64,000 nt of DNA from Leptolyngbya sp. SIOISBB (GCA_010671905.1 JAAHII010000002.1:372001-436000); one strand, 5' to 3'; positions 25,817 to 35,050 are shown, numbered from the stretch's first letter. Notes: generated from the sequence alone by a model not told the origin. Made by a program: numbers and translations.

Positions 25817-27074
25817 TCATTCCTTTCGTTTCGATAATTTCGCCATCGCATCCTCAAGCAGGAGTCTGTCAATCCCCGTAAATTTGAGATCTGGGTAGCT
25901 CGCTCTTGCCAGTACAAAATTTTGACCTGCTTTAGGATGAAGTCTTGTTAGCAAGCTTTCCAGCTGCAGAGCATTTGTGGTTATCACTGCTGGCTCGAAT
26001 TTTTTCGGTATTGAGCTGAAACTCAACCAGCACACTGCTCTTTCTCTTCCCTGGAACTTCACAAGCATTTAGCAAAAACTTTTTCCCTTTTAGTTCATCG
26101 ACCGTTCGCCAGAAAATAGCACTATTTCGAGAGGTATTACTCCCAAACAAATCCAGGTTCTTAAATAAATGGCGTCTCGATATCGTTAGATACTGACCAT
26201 CTTTGGGAGAATCCCACTTTAGACGACTAGCAAGATACATTAATAACTTTGTTTCGTAGTTGTGGTTAGCGCTCCCTCCAACCCGCTGCTGCATATCAAT
26301 ATTGCCAAACAGCACATAATCACCACCCGCCGGTGTAGGCGTTTGAAAGAATTCCAAATTCACCACGTATTCGTCTGCTGACCCGTAGGTATAGTCAGCT
26401 GCTTTGTCCGTATCAAAATCACGCTGCACATTATCAACTTTGAATTTCTGAATACGCAGAATATTTTTGATCGTGACCTCAGCCACAACGCCATTGGTAG
26501 TCTCGGTTTCTTCAGCATAAACCAGCTCAGTTCTATGCAATGCCATTAGATCGCAATGTAACTGGGATCTGATGTTTGCATGAAAGCCACCATCTTTAGT
26601 CCGGCTGTAGCCCATCACTTCCAACAGATCATTCGAGCGAAACTTCACGATAGGTCCCGTTTCACAAACCGAGGCCGCTCTATAGAGGTAAAGAACCAGC
26701 TCCACCTGCCGGGGATTCAGAAACGTCAGCAAGGTCGCCGTCAATCGCCGAACCCGCATGTCTTCAATTTTTTCTAAGCCTTTAATGCCTTTGCTCAAGT
26801 AGGCCTCTAAGTCTATGTTGTCGTACTGCTGTTTAAGCTCTTGCCAGGATTCTCTGGAAAGATTTTCCAAGGGAATACGGCGGGTCAGCCCAACCTCACT
26901 GATCTCCTCTGGATCGGCATCAACTCTCATCTCTAGGTAATAGCCACCGGCATCTGCGCGGAGGACCGGCAAATTAACGTCAGGGTTACGAAACGAAGCA
27001 CCTGCACGAGGCAAGAGTCGCACAAGTTGACTATCAACCGCGAACAAATCGAGTTGGGTGCTTGAGTTGCCCAT
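25817..27074 (-). CDS. Iteron-type plasmid replication initiator (Rep), split by an A6 frameshift
   Basis: The ATG at 27074 faces away from the iteron array, 68 bp from its nearest copy. The zero frame gives 380 aa ending at 25932. In the adjacent frame a clean C-terminus (EPAVITTNALQLESLLTRLH then YPDLKF and DRLLLEDAMAKLSKRKE) runs to 25817. Removing one A from the A6 run near 26002-26007 joins the two into about 418 aa. Helical, basic segments such as MRVRRLTATLLTFLNPRQVELVLYLYRAA and YETKLLMYLASRLKWDS fit the winged-helix Rep fold, but the call rests mostly on adjacency to iterons. N-terminal LDLF may contact the clamp. The frameshift could be real, slippage, or a homopolymer read error. 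Confidence 0.65.
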
Positions 27075-27141
27075 AACAAATGCTTTCCACAGCTCCAGCT
27101 AACGGCTCTCATCATAAGGTCGTTCTTAAAAAAGGCAAATA

Positions 27142-27569
27142 GCCTATCAATTTCCTGTATGTTTTTTAGCCAGCGGCCTATCAATTTGGCGTATGGAATT
27201 GCCTATCAGTTTGGCGTATATAGGGGTCAGCGGCCTATCAATTTGGCGTATGGAATTGCCTATCAGTTTGGCGTATGTAGGGGCCAGCGGCCTATCAATT
27301 TGACGTATGGAATTGCCTATCAATTTGGCGTATGTTGCGAAGCTCTCCGGAGGCTTACTCCTTTCAAAAAAGAGCTTTTAGCGAGCGGCCTATCAATTTG
27401 GCGTATGGAATTGCCTATCAATTTGACGTATGTAGGGGCCAGCGGCCTATCAATTTGGCGTATGGAATTGCCTATCAATTTGACGTATGTAGGGGCCAGC
27501 AGCCTATCAATTTGGCGTATGGAATTGCCTATCAGTTTGGCGTATGAGCGGTCTATCAGTTTAGCGTAT
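27142..27569 (+). repeat. Iteron array: 13 copies of GCCTATCARTTTGRCGTAT plus one degenerate copy
   Basis: 19-bp copies start at 27176, 27201, 27233, 27258, 27290, 27315, 27388, 27413, 27445, 27470, 27502, 27527 and 27551, with a degenerate copy at 27142. Spacing alternates 25 and 32 bp, giving a 57-bp composite unit, in two blocks separated by 54 bp. The short linkers (GGAATT and GTAGGGGCCAGCG) are repeated too. This is the organisation of a plasmid origin bound by the adjacent Rep. Confidence 0.9.
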
Positions 27570-27708
27570 TAAGAATTTTAAGCGGTTGAATCCCTTATGT
27601 TCCAGTGCTAACCTCTGCATGTCGAAACAGATGCACTAACGCCAATGCTCCAAAAGCTGTCCTGTTGAAAATAGCATCTTGGGAAATTTCTCAGCCAGTA
27701 ATCAAGCA

Positions 27709-27750
27709 CAAAATAGCCGTTTGGATAATATTTTCACTTAGGCTATTTTG
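27709..27750. repeat. 10-bp inverted repeat near the iteron origin
   Basis: CAAAATAGCC (27709-27718) and GGCTATTTTG (27741-27750) with a 22-nt AT-rich centre, 140 bp beyond the last iteron. A possible regulator or initiator site. Confidence 0.4.
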
Positions 27751-27870
27751 CGGTAAGATCCCCAAGAGGGATAGCCTGGGTCGGCCCCTAATTTATCTGC
27801 CTTGGGCAATAACCGGTTTAGTGCTCCCCGACACTCGCTAGATACTTAATAAGGAGAAAGCTGACACTAA

Positions 27871-27902
27871 AAAACCTCTAGTGCGCTAACACTAGAGGTT
27901 TT
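27871..27902. terminator. Bidirectional hairpin terminator
   Basis: AAAACCTCTAGTG (27871-27883) pairs with CACTAGAGGTTTT (27890-27902), a 13-bp stem whose A and T ends supply U-runs in both directions. It insulates the iteron region from the primase gene. Confidence 0.75.
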
Positions 27903-28148
27903 CAGAAAACTAAACGGAGTGAAGAACAGTCTGACCTCTTTGCCTGGAGCAATGACTGCCTTTCACAAAGACCTCAGAGAGCAAGCAACTTGCGATGCAC
28001 TCACAGAGGGCTGTGTTTATAATAGCAGCCCAAAGTTTGTTGTACAAGCTTTTTTTTGTTGCTGGCTCCCTAATGCCGTCACAGAGTCCGTATGACTCAC
28101 TTTAGGGAAACAGATGAACGATATAGAACCAGGGCCGGGAGGTGTGGC

Positions 28149-29822
28149 ATGGTAGCCAACTTCCACCCACCGAAGCCCATTCCCACTGCCCCCCTCGGTC
28201 AACGTCTGCATGAACTCTTTGGCCGTAACCTCTGGGACTTCATCGAGGCCCCAGCGCTAGCTCCCGGCCAGAAACCCCAGTGGCGCACCATCACCGACTA
28301 TCCCCTGCGCCCGCGCCTCCTGTGGCAGCGCTGGAAAGACCTGACGACGTTGATTGGTGTCCGCTTTGATGGTCTCACCACCTACGCGCTAATCGACCTT
28401 GATGTTGAGAGCCCCTACTGCAACGCCGAAGCGCTCGCCCAGCTCCGCGCCGCTCTGGAAACCATCGGCATCACCAGCACCATTCCGATAGTCTCTAGCC
28501 ACAGCCAAGGCTTACACCTTTACCTGCCGCTGCCCGAACTGGTCAAAACGTTCGACTTGGCCGTTGCCCTCGAAACCTGCCTGAAAGCCCAAGGTTTCAC
28601 CTTGGCCAACGGCACCCTAGAAATCTTCCCGAATCCCAAACCCTACGGCGTCGAGAAAATCATCCACTACAACGGCCACCGGCTGCCCCTGCAACCCGGC
28701 ACCGGCTCCTACCTACTAGACGATGACCTAAACCCCATTGGCGATCGCTTAGAACAATTTTTCTCCCAGTGGGACGATGCGGCGAGCCATCAGGACATGG
28801 ATGAGCTGCGCCTCGCGCTCAAAGTCGGACGGGAAAATCGTCGCAAGAAGCCGAAGCGAGCTCACTCCCCCAGCAGCACCACCGCACTCTGGCGCCAAGA
28901 TTTAGACGCCGAAATCGAGGAAGGCTGGAGCGGCCATGGCCAGACCAACCACCTGCTCAAAACCGTGGCCTGCTATGGTCGTGTCTTTCTGGGGTTGTCC
29001 GGCGATGAGCTGTTCACCCACACCCTGGAGACGGTCCCGCAGCTCCCCGGTTACCGACAATACTGCCGCCACCAGCATGAAATCGAGCGCAAGGTGAAAG
29101 CCTGGTGCAAAGCTGTCGAGAGTCGATACGTCCCTCTTACCTCGCAGCAGGCGAAACCCGATGCCAACCAGCAGCGAGCCGAGGACGCACAAGAGCGCAT
29201 CGTAAAAGCGATCGCGACCCTCAAAGACCTCGGTGAGCTGCCGAGCAAAATCCGCGACCTGGCCCAACAACTTACCCAAGCGGCCCGCTGCGGCCTGAAA
29301 ACTCTCTACAAGCATTTAGAGTTGTGGCACCCTAGCTACACTCAAGCCGCGACCGAAAGGTGTGAAACAGTCGAACCGGAGGGCAGTTCAGCCGGTCTTG
29401 ACTCCCCTAGTTCGCCTCAAACAGCGCATTCTCGATCTTCTTCTGATCCGCCAAACCCTGATTCTGCAAGAGTGTTTCACACCCAGGAGAGATCTATGAA
29501 GTGTAGAGAAACTATGGAGCCTTCTTCTTTCAAACAAATTCCTCCAAAGAGGGGGGTGCGGGGGGAGAATCGTCGTTCTCCACAGCCCCAGACCCAGCCA
29601 CAGTCAACGCTTCGCATTGCAGGGAACACAGCGACCGTCATTAACCAAGAGGTATGGGCTGCCATCCAGGGCCAGGTTCATATCTTGGGGTGGTCACTCA
29701 AGGAAGTGAGAAGCTTCTTACGATCCCATTTTGCTGGGCGAGACCGCATCTGGCAGCTTTCAGAAGCTGAACTGGAAACTTATCTGTACTACCTGCGAGT
29801 AGAGAACTTGAAGCATGTTTGA
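28149..29822 (+). CDS. AEP-type primase (primase-polymerase-like) replication protein
   Basis: 557 aa from ATG 28149, preceded by GGGAGG; an upstream in-frame start at 28092 lacks one. The N-terminal 190 residues carry archaeo-eukaryotic primase-like motifs: LIDLDVES (Asp 83 and Asp 85, metal binding), SSHSQGLHLYLP (residues 116-127) and the following basic NPKPYGVEK. The middle is helical, with a linker rich in Pro and Ser from about 430. The C-terminal 60 residues (VWAAIQGQVHILGWSLKEVRSFLRSHFAGRDR) look like a small DNA- or helicase-binding domain. It probably makes primers for the iteron replicon, whose origin lies 600 bp upstream. Family assignment rests on motif layout. Confidence 0.65.
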   Translation: MVANFHPPKPIPTAPLGQRLHELFGRNLWDFIEAPALAPGQKPQWRTITDYPLRPRLLWQRWKDLTTLIGVRFDGLTTYALIDLDVESPYCNAEALAQLRAALETIGITSTIPIVSSHSQGLHLYLPLPELVKTFDLAVALETCLKAQGFTLANGTLEIFPNPKPYGVEKIIHYNGHRLPLQPGTGSYLLDDDLNPIGDRLEQFFSQWDDAASHQDMDELRLALKVGRENRRKKPKRAHSPSSTTALWRQDLDAEIEEGWSGHGQTNHLLKTVACYGRVFLGLSGDELFTHTLETVPQLPGYRQYCRHQHEIERKVKAWCKAVESRYVPLTSQQAKPDANQQRAEDAQERIVKAIATLKDLGELPSKIRDLAQQLTQAARCGLKTLYKHLELWHPSYTQAATERCETVEPEGSSAGLDSPSSPQTAHSRSSSDPPNPDSARVFHTQERSMKCRETMEPSSFKQIPPKRGVRGENRRSPQPQTQPQSTLRIAGNTATVINQEVWAAIQGQVHILGWSLKEVRSFLRSHFAGRDRIWQLSEAELETYLYYLRVENLKHV

Positions 29823-29877
29823 ATCATGGTGCAATAGGCTACTACGGTTGCAGTAGCGATCGCGCTCTTGCTGGAAC

Positions 29878-30102
29878 TCAGCCATCGACCCGTTGGGCGG
29901 GAGCATCATAAGACGTTGAGTCCGTTGTTGTTGGTTGGGAATTCCAGAGACTGGCTATGAGGAGAACAATCAAGATACTGGTACCCAAAGTCATTCCCAC
30001 AGCTAGACCGACCTTGGCACCACTCTTAAAATCATCTGGCTTCTGAGATTGCCGCATGATCTCAAACCCTTCGCGGATTTCTTTCAATAAAGGGATTTGC
30101 AT
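29878..30102 (-). CDS. Small single-span membrane protein after the telomere resolvase gene
   Basis: 74 aa. One transmembrane helix at about residues 31-53 (VGLAVGMTLGTSILIVLLIASLW) follows an amphipathic N-terminus. The gene begins 15 bp after the recombinase stop and shares its strand, so they are probably co-transcribed. No family recognised. Confidence 0.5.
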   Translation of the reverse strand: MQIPLLKEIREGFEIMRQSQKPDDFKSGAKVGLAVGMTLGTSILIVLLIASLWNSQPTTTDSTSYDAPAQRVDG

Positions 30103-30117
30103 CGCGTTATCCTCACG

Positions 30118-32088
30118 TCAATATTTTGCTTCTTGCCAATTAGGTACTCCCATATAGTCCCGAGCGATTGACTGAAGGACTCGATCTTTGTCCACCCGAG
30201 CATTGTGGCGATTACCAATCATGAACCGTTGATGGATTTCATCGATCGTCGCTTCCTGCTCTTGGAGTACCTCCATAATCGCCGGTTGGTAAGTCGCTCC
30301 GACCAAGCTACCGAGAGCCTTAATAACAGCGACTGAAATCCGCAGTCGGGTGTCGTTACTGGCTTGAGCGGTATTCCAGTTGATGATGTCTTGAATAATC
30401 GACTCAACCTTAGCCTTAGCTCCCCCCTGATCCCGAGATGCTTTCTTGGTCTTAGGAGAAGGAGAAGGAGCAGCAGCAGGGACATGGATACTAGGCACGG
30501 TCTGTGGCGCTACTGACTGAGCTGGAGCAACCGGAGCTGGTGACACATTACCGTTCACATCCGCATTTGGCTGTGCTCCACCGAGTAAGGCTTGAATCCC
30601 ATTGAGTTGAGACTGGGTTTCACTAAGTTGGGCTTTCAATTGAGCATTTTCAGCCTGGAGTTGAGACAGAGCCGTGAGACTAGACTGTTGCGCCGTAAGC
30701 TGATCGCGTTCTGCTTGGAGTTCATCAACTCGGGCTCTCAATTTATCAATCTCGACCGTGAACCAATTGAAAGTTTGAGCAACTTCGCCCACGGTCTCGA
30801 TCTGAGCCTTTTCCCCTGCTACCCGACGTTGCTCACATTCATCGAGCAAGGCATGTAAAAGGTCTGCAGTCGTACCAGTGACTCCTTCATGGGCCATGAG
30901 TGCAGATAACCGCTCCAGATCATCCGCATAAATGTGAGGTCGCTTAGTGGTCAGTTTTGAAGTGTCTGTCATGATTGGTCCCTCCTCAATATTTATCAAG
31001 TCGCGTATTTCTTCGGGAGCCTCGCTATCGGGCAGCTCCACCGGCTCCGGCTCAGTTACAACCGGCGCTGAAGCTGAAGGCGACTTGAACGCTGCAATGA
31101 CCTCCAGCCCTGGCAGTTGTCCTAACTGGATCCCTAAGCGCCCGTCGCGATTGCCTTGGCCATCACCGATAGAGTAGTCATCGTAATTAGAGCGGGCCGC
31201 GTAGTTCGGTAATTTCTCACTGGCTTCAGTCAGGGTAAAATGCCCCTGAATTTCGGCTTTGTACTGATGCTCTGGAACGTTCGGCGGACAAAACCAATGG
31301 GCGGCAATCGTGGCGTAAACTGCCCGAAAGATATGCGTATAGAGATTGTCTTTATCGCTTCTGGCAGGCACCAGGCTACTGAAATATTCGTCGCACTTCT
31401 GGGCCACTGCAAGGCTATAGCGACGATTCACCGCCTGCTTCAGCTGCCGAGACGCTGCCCCCTGCTGTCTCAGGTCAGCGATCGCGAGTCCTGATTGCAG
31501 CTTTTCGATTGCGGCAAGCACTGTTGCCGCCGGGGCCAGCGTGGGAATCTCGATGGTGACATCGACATCGTCTGGCTTCTTAGCCATCTGACTAAAGTTC
31601 AAACTCCAAGGCGTTTTAAGCGAAAACTTGGAGAGCAAGATCTCACTGATACGCCGACCAATCAGGACGGCTAAGCCAGCCCCAACATCTGACCACTCGT
31701 CACTGTCAAGCAAGTTCTCAGCGATTTTGACCATATGACTGATGGCATCTGGATGCAGATACTGCGTGTCTCGCTGGGCCACGCGCCCCCGTTGTTCATC
31801 ATTCAGCCTTCTATATTCATCAGTCGTGAGGGTAACCAAGCGAATCGCTGGATGCTCAGCATCCAGAATCTTTAACGCCTGCACAACATTAGAACGGTAA
31901 TTCTTCTGTCTTTTGGGTGTATCCAGCATCCGAGAGGCCAGTTCGGATTCAAACTCATCAGCAAATTCTTGAACCGTAATCTGTCCTTTCTCTAATCGAG
32001 AGAGAAAGGTATAGATGAACTGCTGCAACCACTGGGTTGAGCCTTTACTGGCAGCTACATCCAGCCAATCTGAGGTTTGATCAGACAT
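30118..32088 (-). CDS. Protelomerase / telomere resolvase-like tyrosine recombinase
   Basis: 656 aa from ATG 32088 (GAGG seven bases before it; GTG 32100 is a weaker start). Residues about 135-305 carry a tyrosine-recombinase pattern of the ResT/TelK kind: GRRISEILL (Arg 145/146), NFSQMAKK (Lys 170/171), LYTHIFRAVYATIAAHW (His 252, Arg 255), GHFT (His 283) and SNYDDYS with candidate nucleophile tyrosines at 302 and 305. The C-terminal half has a coiled coil (about 425-500), a Pro-rich linker and a small helical end domain. Such enzymes cut a palindromic site and seal hairpin ends, producing linear replicons. No long palindrome was found beside the gene, so the substrate is unknown. A phage-integrase-like role is the alternative. 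Confidence 0.65.
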   Translation of the reverse strand: MSDQTSDWLDVAASKGSTQWLQQFIYTFLSRLEKGQITVQEFADEFESELASRMLDTPKRQKNYRSNVVQALKILDAEHPAIRLVTLTTDEYRRLNDEQRGRVAQRDTQYLHPDAISHMVKIAENLLDSDEWSDVGAGLAVLIGRRISEILLSKFSLKTPWSLNFSQMAKKPDDVDVTIEIPTLAPAATVLAAIEKLQSGLAIADLRQQGAASRQLKQAVNRRYSLAVAQKCDEYFSSLVPARSDKDNLYTHIFRAVYATIAAHWFCPPNVPEHQYKAEIQGHFTLTEASEKLPNYAARSNYDDYSIGDGQGNRDGRLGIQLGQLPGLEVIAAFKSPSASAPVVTEPEPVELPDSEAPEEIRDLINIEEGPIMTDTSKLTTKRPHIYADDLERLSALMAHEGVTGTTADLLHALLDECEQRRVAGEKAQIETVGEVAQTFNWFTVEIDKLRARVDELQAERDQLTAQQSSLTALSQLQAENAQLKAQLSETQSQLNGIQALLGGAQPNADVNGNVSPAPVAPAQSVAPQTVPSIHVPAAAPSPSPKTKKASRDQGGAKAKVESIIQDIINWNTAQASNDTRLRISVAVIKALGSLVGATYQPAIMEVLQEQEATIDEIHQRFMIGNRHNARVDKDRVLQSIARDYMGVPNWQEAKY

Positions 32089-32328
32089 AGGGAACCTCAC
32101 TTTGATATCACTATTATATCCTATCCTATCTATCTGAAACTATATCTGCGGAATAGTATGGATGTTGTAACCGTATTGGAAGACTTCTCGCTAAACATCC
32201 GGGGCAATTGACATCACGACTCTCCAGGGCTTCAAGGACTGATATCTTGTAATGAGTAGGGCAATTTCCCGATTAGTGCTGGAGTAAATAATCTCAAACT
32301 AAAGCACTGCCAATGAAGGTAGTAACAG

Positions 32329-32574
32329 ATGGATGAGCAAGTATTTGTATGGGTTGCTGGAGGGCTGATATTAGCTGGTTGTGCTGGTGCTCCAATAGGA
32401 GCGGAGGAAGCCGAGATTGGCTGCTCGACGAGCGTGGCAAATGGCGTGGAGATTTGAGTACCTTGTGATGTTCCGATTTGTGGTGAGCAGGATTGCCAGC
32501 CACTCACTGAAGAGCAACTTCGGGAGTTCAAGGAAGAGCAACCGCGAGAGGAATACGAGGAAGGTGGGGCATAA
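32329..32574 (+). pseudogene. Lipoprotein-like small gene interrupted by an in-frame TGA
   Basis: ATG 32329 begins a hydrophobic signal with a lipobox (LILAGC at residues 13-18). After 42 codons a TGA occurs at 32455-32457. The same frame then continues without interruption (VPCDVPICGEQDCQPLTEEQ) to TAA 32572. The continuation is acidic and Cys-containing like the first part, so this was probably one 81-residue lipoprotein. The TGA may be a mutation (from CGA) or, less likely, recoded. Confidence 0.45.
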
Positions 32575-32635
32575 CCACTAAATGATTTGGCAGTGGCTCA
32601 CTAAAGCTTTCCGGGAGCGAGGGAGAAGATTGTAG

Positions 32636-33673
32636 ATGGCAAAGACAAATTTGCTTCCAGAAGACGGCTATCGAGAGTTGCTGGAGGGGTTGAAGCAGCA
32701 GATCCGAACGGCTCAAGTGAAAGCTGCGCTGTCCGTTAACCGCGAACTCATCCTCTTGTACTGGCATATTGGGCGAGAAATATTGTCTCGTCAGCAGACC
32801 GAAGGTTGGGGCTCAAAGGTGATAACTCGCCTGGCACAGGATTTGAAGTGCGAATTTCCAGATGCGAAAGGGTTTTCAGCTCGTAACCTTAAGTATATGA
32901 GGGCTCTAGCCGATGCGTATTCAGACGAGCAAATTGTGCTACGGGTCATAGCACAAATTCCTTGGGGGCATAATCAAACTCTTCTCAACAAGCTTGATTC
33001 TCAAGAGCAGCGTCTCTGGTATGCGACTGAAACAATTAAAAATGGCTGGAGCCGTCCTATCCTGACAGCCCAAATCGAAACCGACCTGTACCAGCATGAA
33101 CACGGTGCAGTTACGAATTTTGAGCACACTCTACCGCCGACTCAATCAGAACTGGCTCGGGGTGTGCTGAAAGATCCCTATAATTTTGAATTCTTAACCA
33201 TTGCCAAAGATGCTGAAACCTTAGACCTAAAACGAGCGCTAGTGGATCATCTGCGCGATTTTTTATTGGAACTAGGATTCGGATTTTCCTTTGTAGGCCA
33301 GAACTACCACATCAGCGTAGATGACCAAGACTTCTATCTGGATATGCTCTTTTACCATTTCAGATTGCGATGTTTTGTCGTGGTCCAACTAGAACTCGGT
33401 GAGTTTCAGCCAGAGCACTCTGGCCGCATGAACTTTTATCTGTCAGCCGTTGATGATCAGGAACGGGGGGAATCTGACCAACCGACGATCGGGATTATCC
33501 TATGTAAGTCAAAGGGCAAAACCATCGTTGATTATTCTCTACGCCATCTTCAAAATCCGATCGCGGTGACCACCCATAAGCTTCCGAGTGCTGAGCAACT
33601 GCAATCAGAACTGGACAATGCGATTCAGATGATTAAAGGGACTGACAATATCGGCGAGGTCACCGAATGCTGA
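32636..33673 (+). CDS. DUF1016 / YhcG-family PDDEXK nuclease-like protein
   Basis: 345 aa, full length for the family. The N-terminal DUF1016_N part has NRELILLYWHIGREIL and GFSARNLKYMRALADAY. The PDDEXK part has GFGFSFVGQNYHISVDDQDFYLDMLFYHFRL and PEHSGRMNFYLSAVDD. In the family the strand after LDLLFYH normally carries a (D/E)-x-K pair before GEF-PE. Here it reads VVQLELGEF, so both catalytic positions appear changed. It may be inactive or a binding-only protein. These proteins occur near restriction and mobile elements. Its 3' end overlaps the opposite-strand umuC remnant. Confidence 0.8.
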   Translation: MAKTNLLPEDGYRELLEGLKQQIRTAQVKAALSVNRELILLYWHIGREILSRQQTEGWGSKVITRLAQDLKCEFPDAKGFSARNLKYMRALADAYSDEQIVLRVIAQIPWGHNQTLLNKLDSQEQRLWYATETIKNGWSRPILTAQIETDLYQHEHGAVTNFEHTLPPTQSELARGVLKDPYNFEFLTIAKDAETLDLKRALVDHLRDFLLELGFGFSFVGQNYHISVDDQDFYLDMLFYHFRLRCFVVVQLELGEFQPEHSGRMNFYLSAVDDQERGESDQPTIGIILCKSKGKTIVDYSLRHLQNPIAVTTHKLPSAEQLQSELDNAIQMIKGTDNIGEVTEC

Positions 33674-34228
33674 GCAGTTCCTCCCAGTGAGTGGTGTAAC
33701 AGGGGGGAACGCCGTTGCGCTCTCGTTTGCCAGGGCTGTTGCAGTCCCTCAGCCGCACAACGCAGCGTCCCCGCCCCAAACTGTTGGTTCAGAGCATCTC
33801 ACGCGCATCCGTCGTCTGGCTTTTGCTTGGTCTTGCGAGGGGATAAAGAGATCTTGCTGGCTTTGGTTTGTTGGACTCAGCTCCGCGAGCCACACTCCAG
33901 CTTTTTGGTAGTGGTCGTTGACTCGATAGAGCGGCTCTAAGGCTCGCAGTGCGGCTTTGGTAAGTATGATGGCATCATTGGTGGCGCTGGGGAAGTCCAC
34001 AGTTGCGGTATTGCGATAGTACGGAGCATCTGGGCGATGGCGATTGGTTGCGATAAAGACGCTCAGGACTGAGGCGGCGAGATTATCTTTGCGCAATTTG
34101 TAGGCGGCTTTGGCGGTATGGGTGGCGATCGCTTCTCTCAGTTCTGCCAGCTTAGTCACCGGACGGCCAAAGGAGCGGGAAACGCAACAGGTTTGACGCG
34201 GTTTTGGTAGGAGCTCCAGGACATTCAT
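33660..34228 (-). pseudogene. umuC remnant (C-terminal part, two frameshifts)
   Basis: The frame from 34228 reads CCVSRSFGRPVTKLAELREA, NLAASVLSVFIATNRH and YQKAGVWLAELSPTNQSQQDLF, the little-finger and C-terminal part of UmuC-type Y-family polymerase. Near 33780 the conserved end moves to another frame (NQQFGAGTLRCAAEGLQQPW) and then again (YTTHWEELLSIR) to TGA at 33660. The catalytic palm and fingers are missing. The fragment starts one base after the glycosyltransferase stop, so a deletion has joined the two genes. Confidence 0.75.
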
Positions 34229-34229
34229 T

Positions 34230-35036
34230 CTAAGCGACTGAGAAAGCTTTGATGGGCACCAGGGCTTTCGCCTGCCAGCGGTCGGCTAAGCTTCTTAAGT
34301 GAGTGGTGTAGGGCTGAACAACCGACTGTAGTTTGGCTGTTTCACAGATGCGATATAGTTCCTGCGCCCATTCGCCGTAGTGAGACTGCCCAATGATGCC
34401 GTCTGTGGTCTGAACATAGTCCATCAACACGGCAAGATGCAGTGCAAACGCCTCGTCTCCCCACTGCTGTAGGCACTGCAAGAAGTATTCATAGTCGCAG
34501 AAGATGCGAAAGTCAGGGTTCCATCGGGGTGCATTCTAACGGCGATGGGCAAAGCCATTGCTATCAAAGAGGTCATCTTGCCGGAGTAGTGAGGATGCGG
34601 TGCAGTCTGTCGCTGGAGCGACAAAGGATTGCCCCTGCTTCTGCGGCGTATCCCTGCGCCTGCGCTGCTGCACCATAGTGAAGTTGATATCAGGCCGCTG
34701 CTCGAAGAAGTGCAAAACTTGCCGGGTAAAGTCGGGGGCGATCGCATTGTCGTCATCGAGGTAAGCGACAATTTCCCCGGTCGCATGTTGGAGCCCCAGA
34801 TTGCGAGCATGACAGAGGCCAAAGCCCTCTTCAGGATGAGGCATGGGGAGATGCACCACCGCGAAGTGGGAGCGGAGCGGAGCAATGAGCTGAGCCGTTT
34901 CTGGATTGCTACCATCATTGACCACAATCCACTCCAACTCAGAACCCTCGACTGATTGAGCCAGAACGCTGGGCAGAGCTTTTTGTTGTAGATAGTGCGG
35001 TCGATGGTGAGTCGCGGTGATCAATGATAGTTTCAT
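34230..35036 (-). pseudogene. Family 2 glycosyltransferase interrupted by TAG
   Basis: The first 166 codons form a typical GT-A fold: MKLSLITATHHRP, ALPSVLAQSVEGSELEWIVVNDGS and the DxD region EIVAYLDDDNAI. TAG 34536-34538 follows FAHRR, and the same frame continues NAPRWNPDFRIFCDYEYFLQCL to 34230, which is the expected C-terminal acceptor part. The full product would be 268 aa. The catalytic base region is downstream of the stop, so the truncated form is probably inactive. Confidence 0.75.
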
Positions 35037-35050
35037 GGCATGGTTACCTC

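Larger units (their letters stand above)
27570..28148. other. Spacer between iterons and primase gene
   Basis: 579 bp without a convincing gene. It contains an inverted repeat at 27709-27750 and a strong hairpin terminator at 27871-27902, described separately. AT-rich stretches at 27660-27750 could serve as the unwinding region of the iteron origin. Confidence 0.45.

Noticed and set aside
27142-27569. CRISPR array
   Set aside because: The repeats are 19 bp and the gaps are 5-13 bp and themselves repeated; there are no unique spacers or cas genes. Iterons explain it.
27159-27572. Repetitive coding sequence (RPINLAYGIAYQF repeats)
   Set aside because: The open frame is a by-product of the iteron DNA; it has no ribosome site and the repeats are conserved at DNA level.
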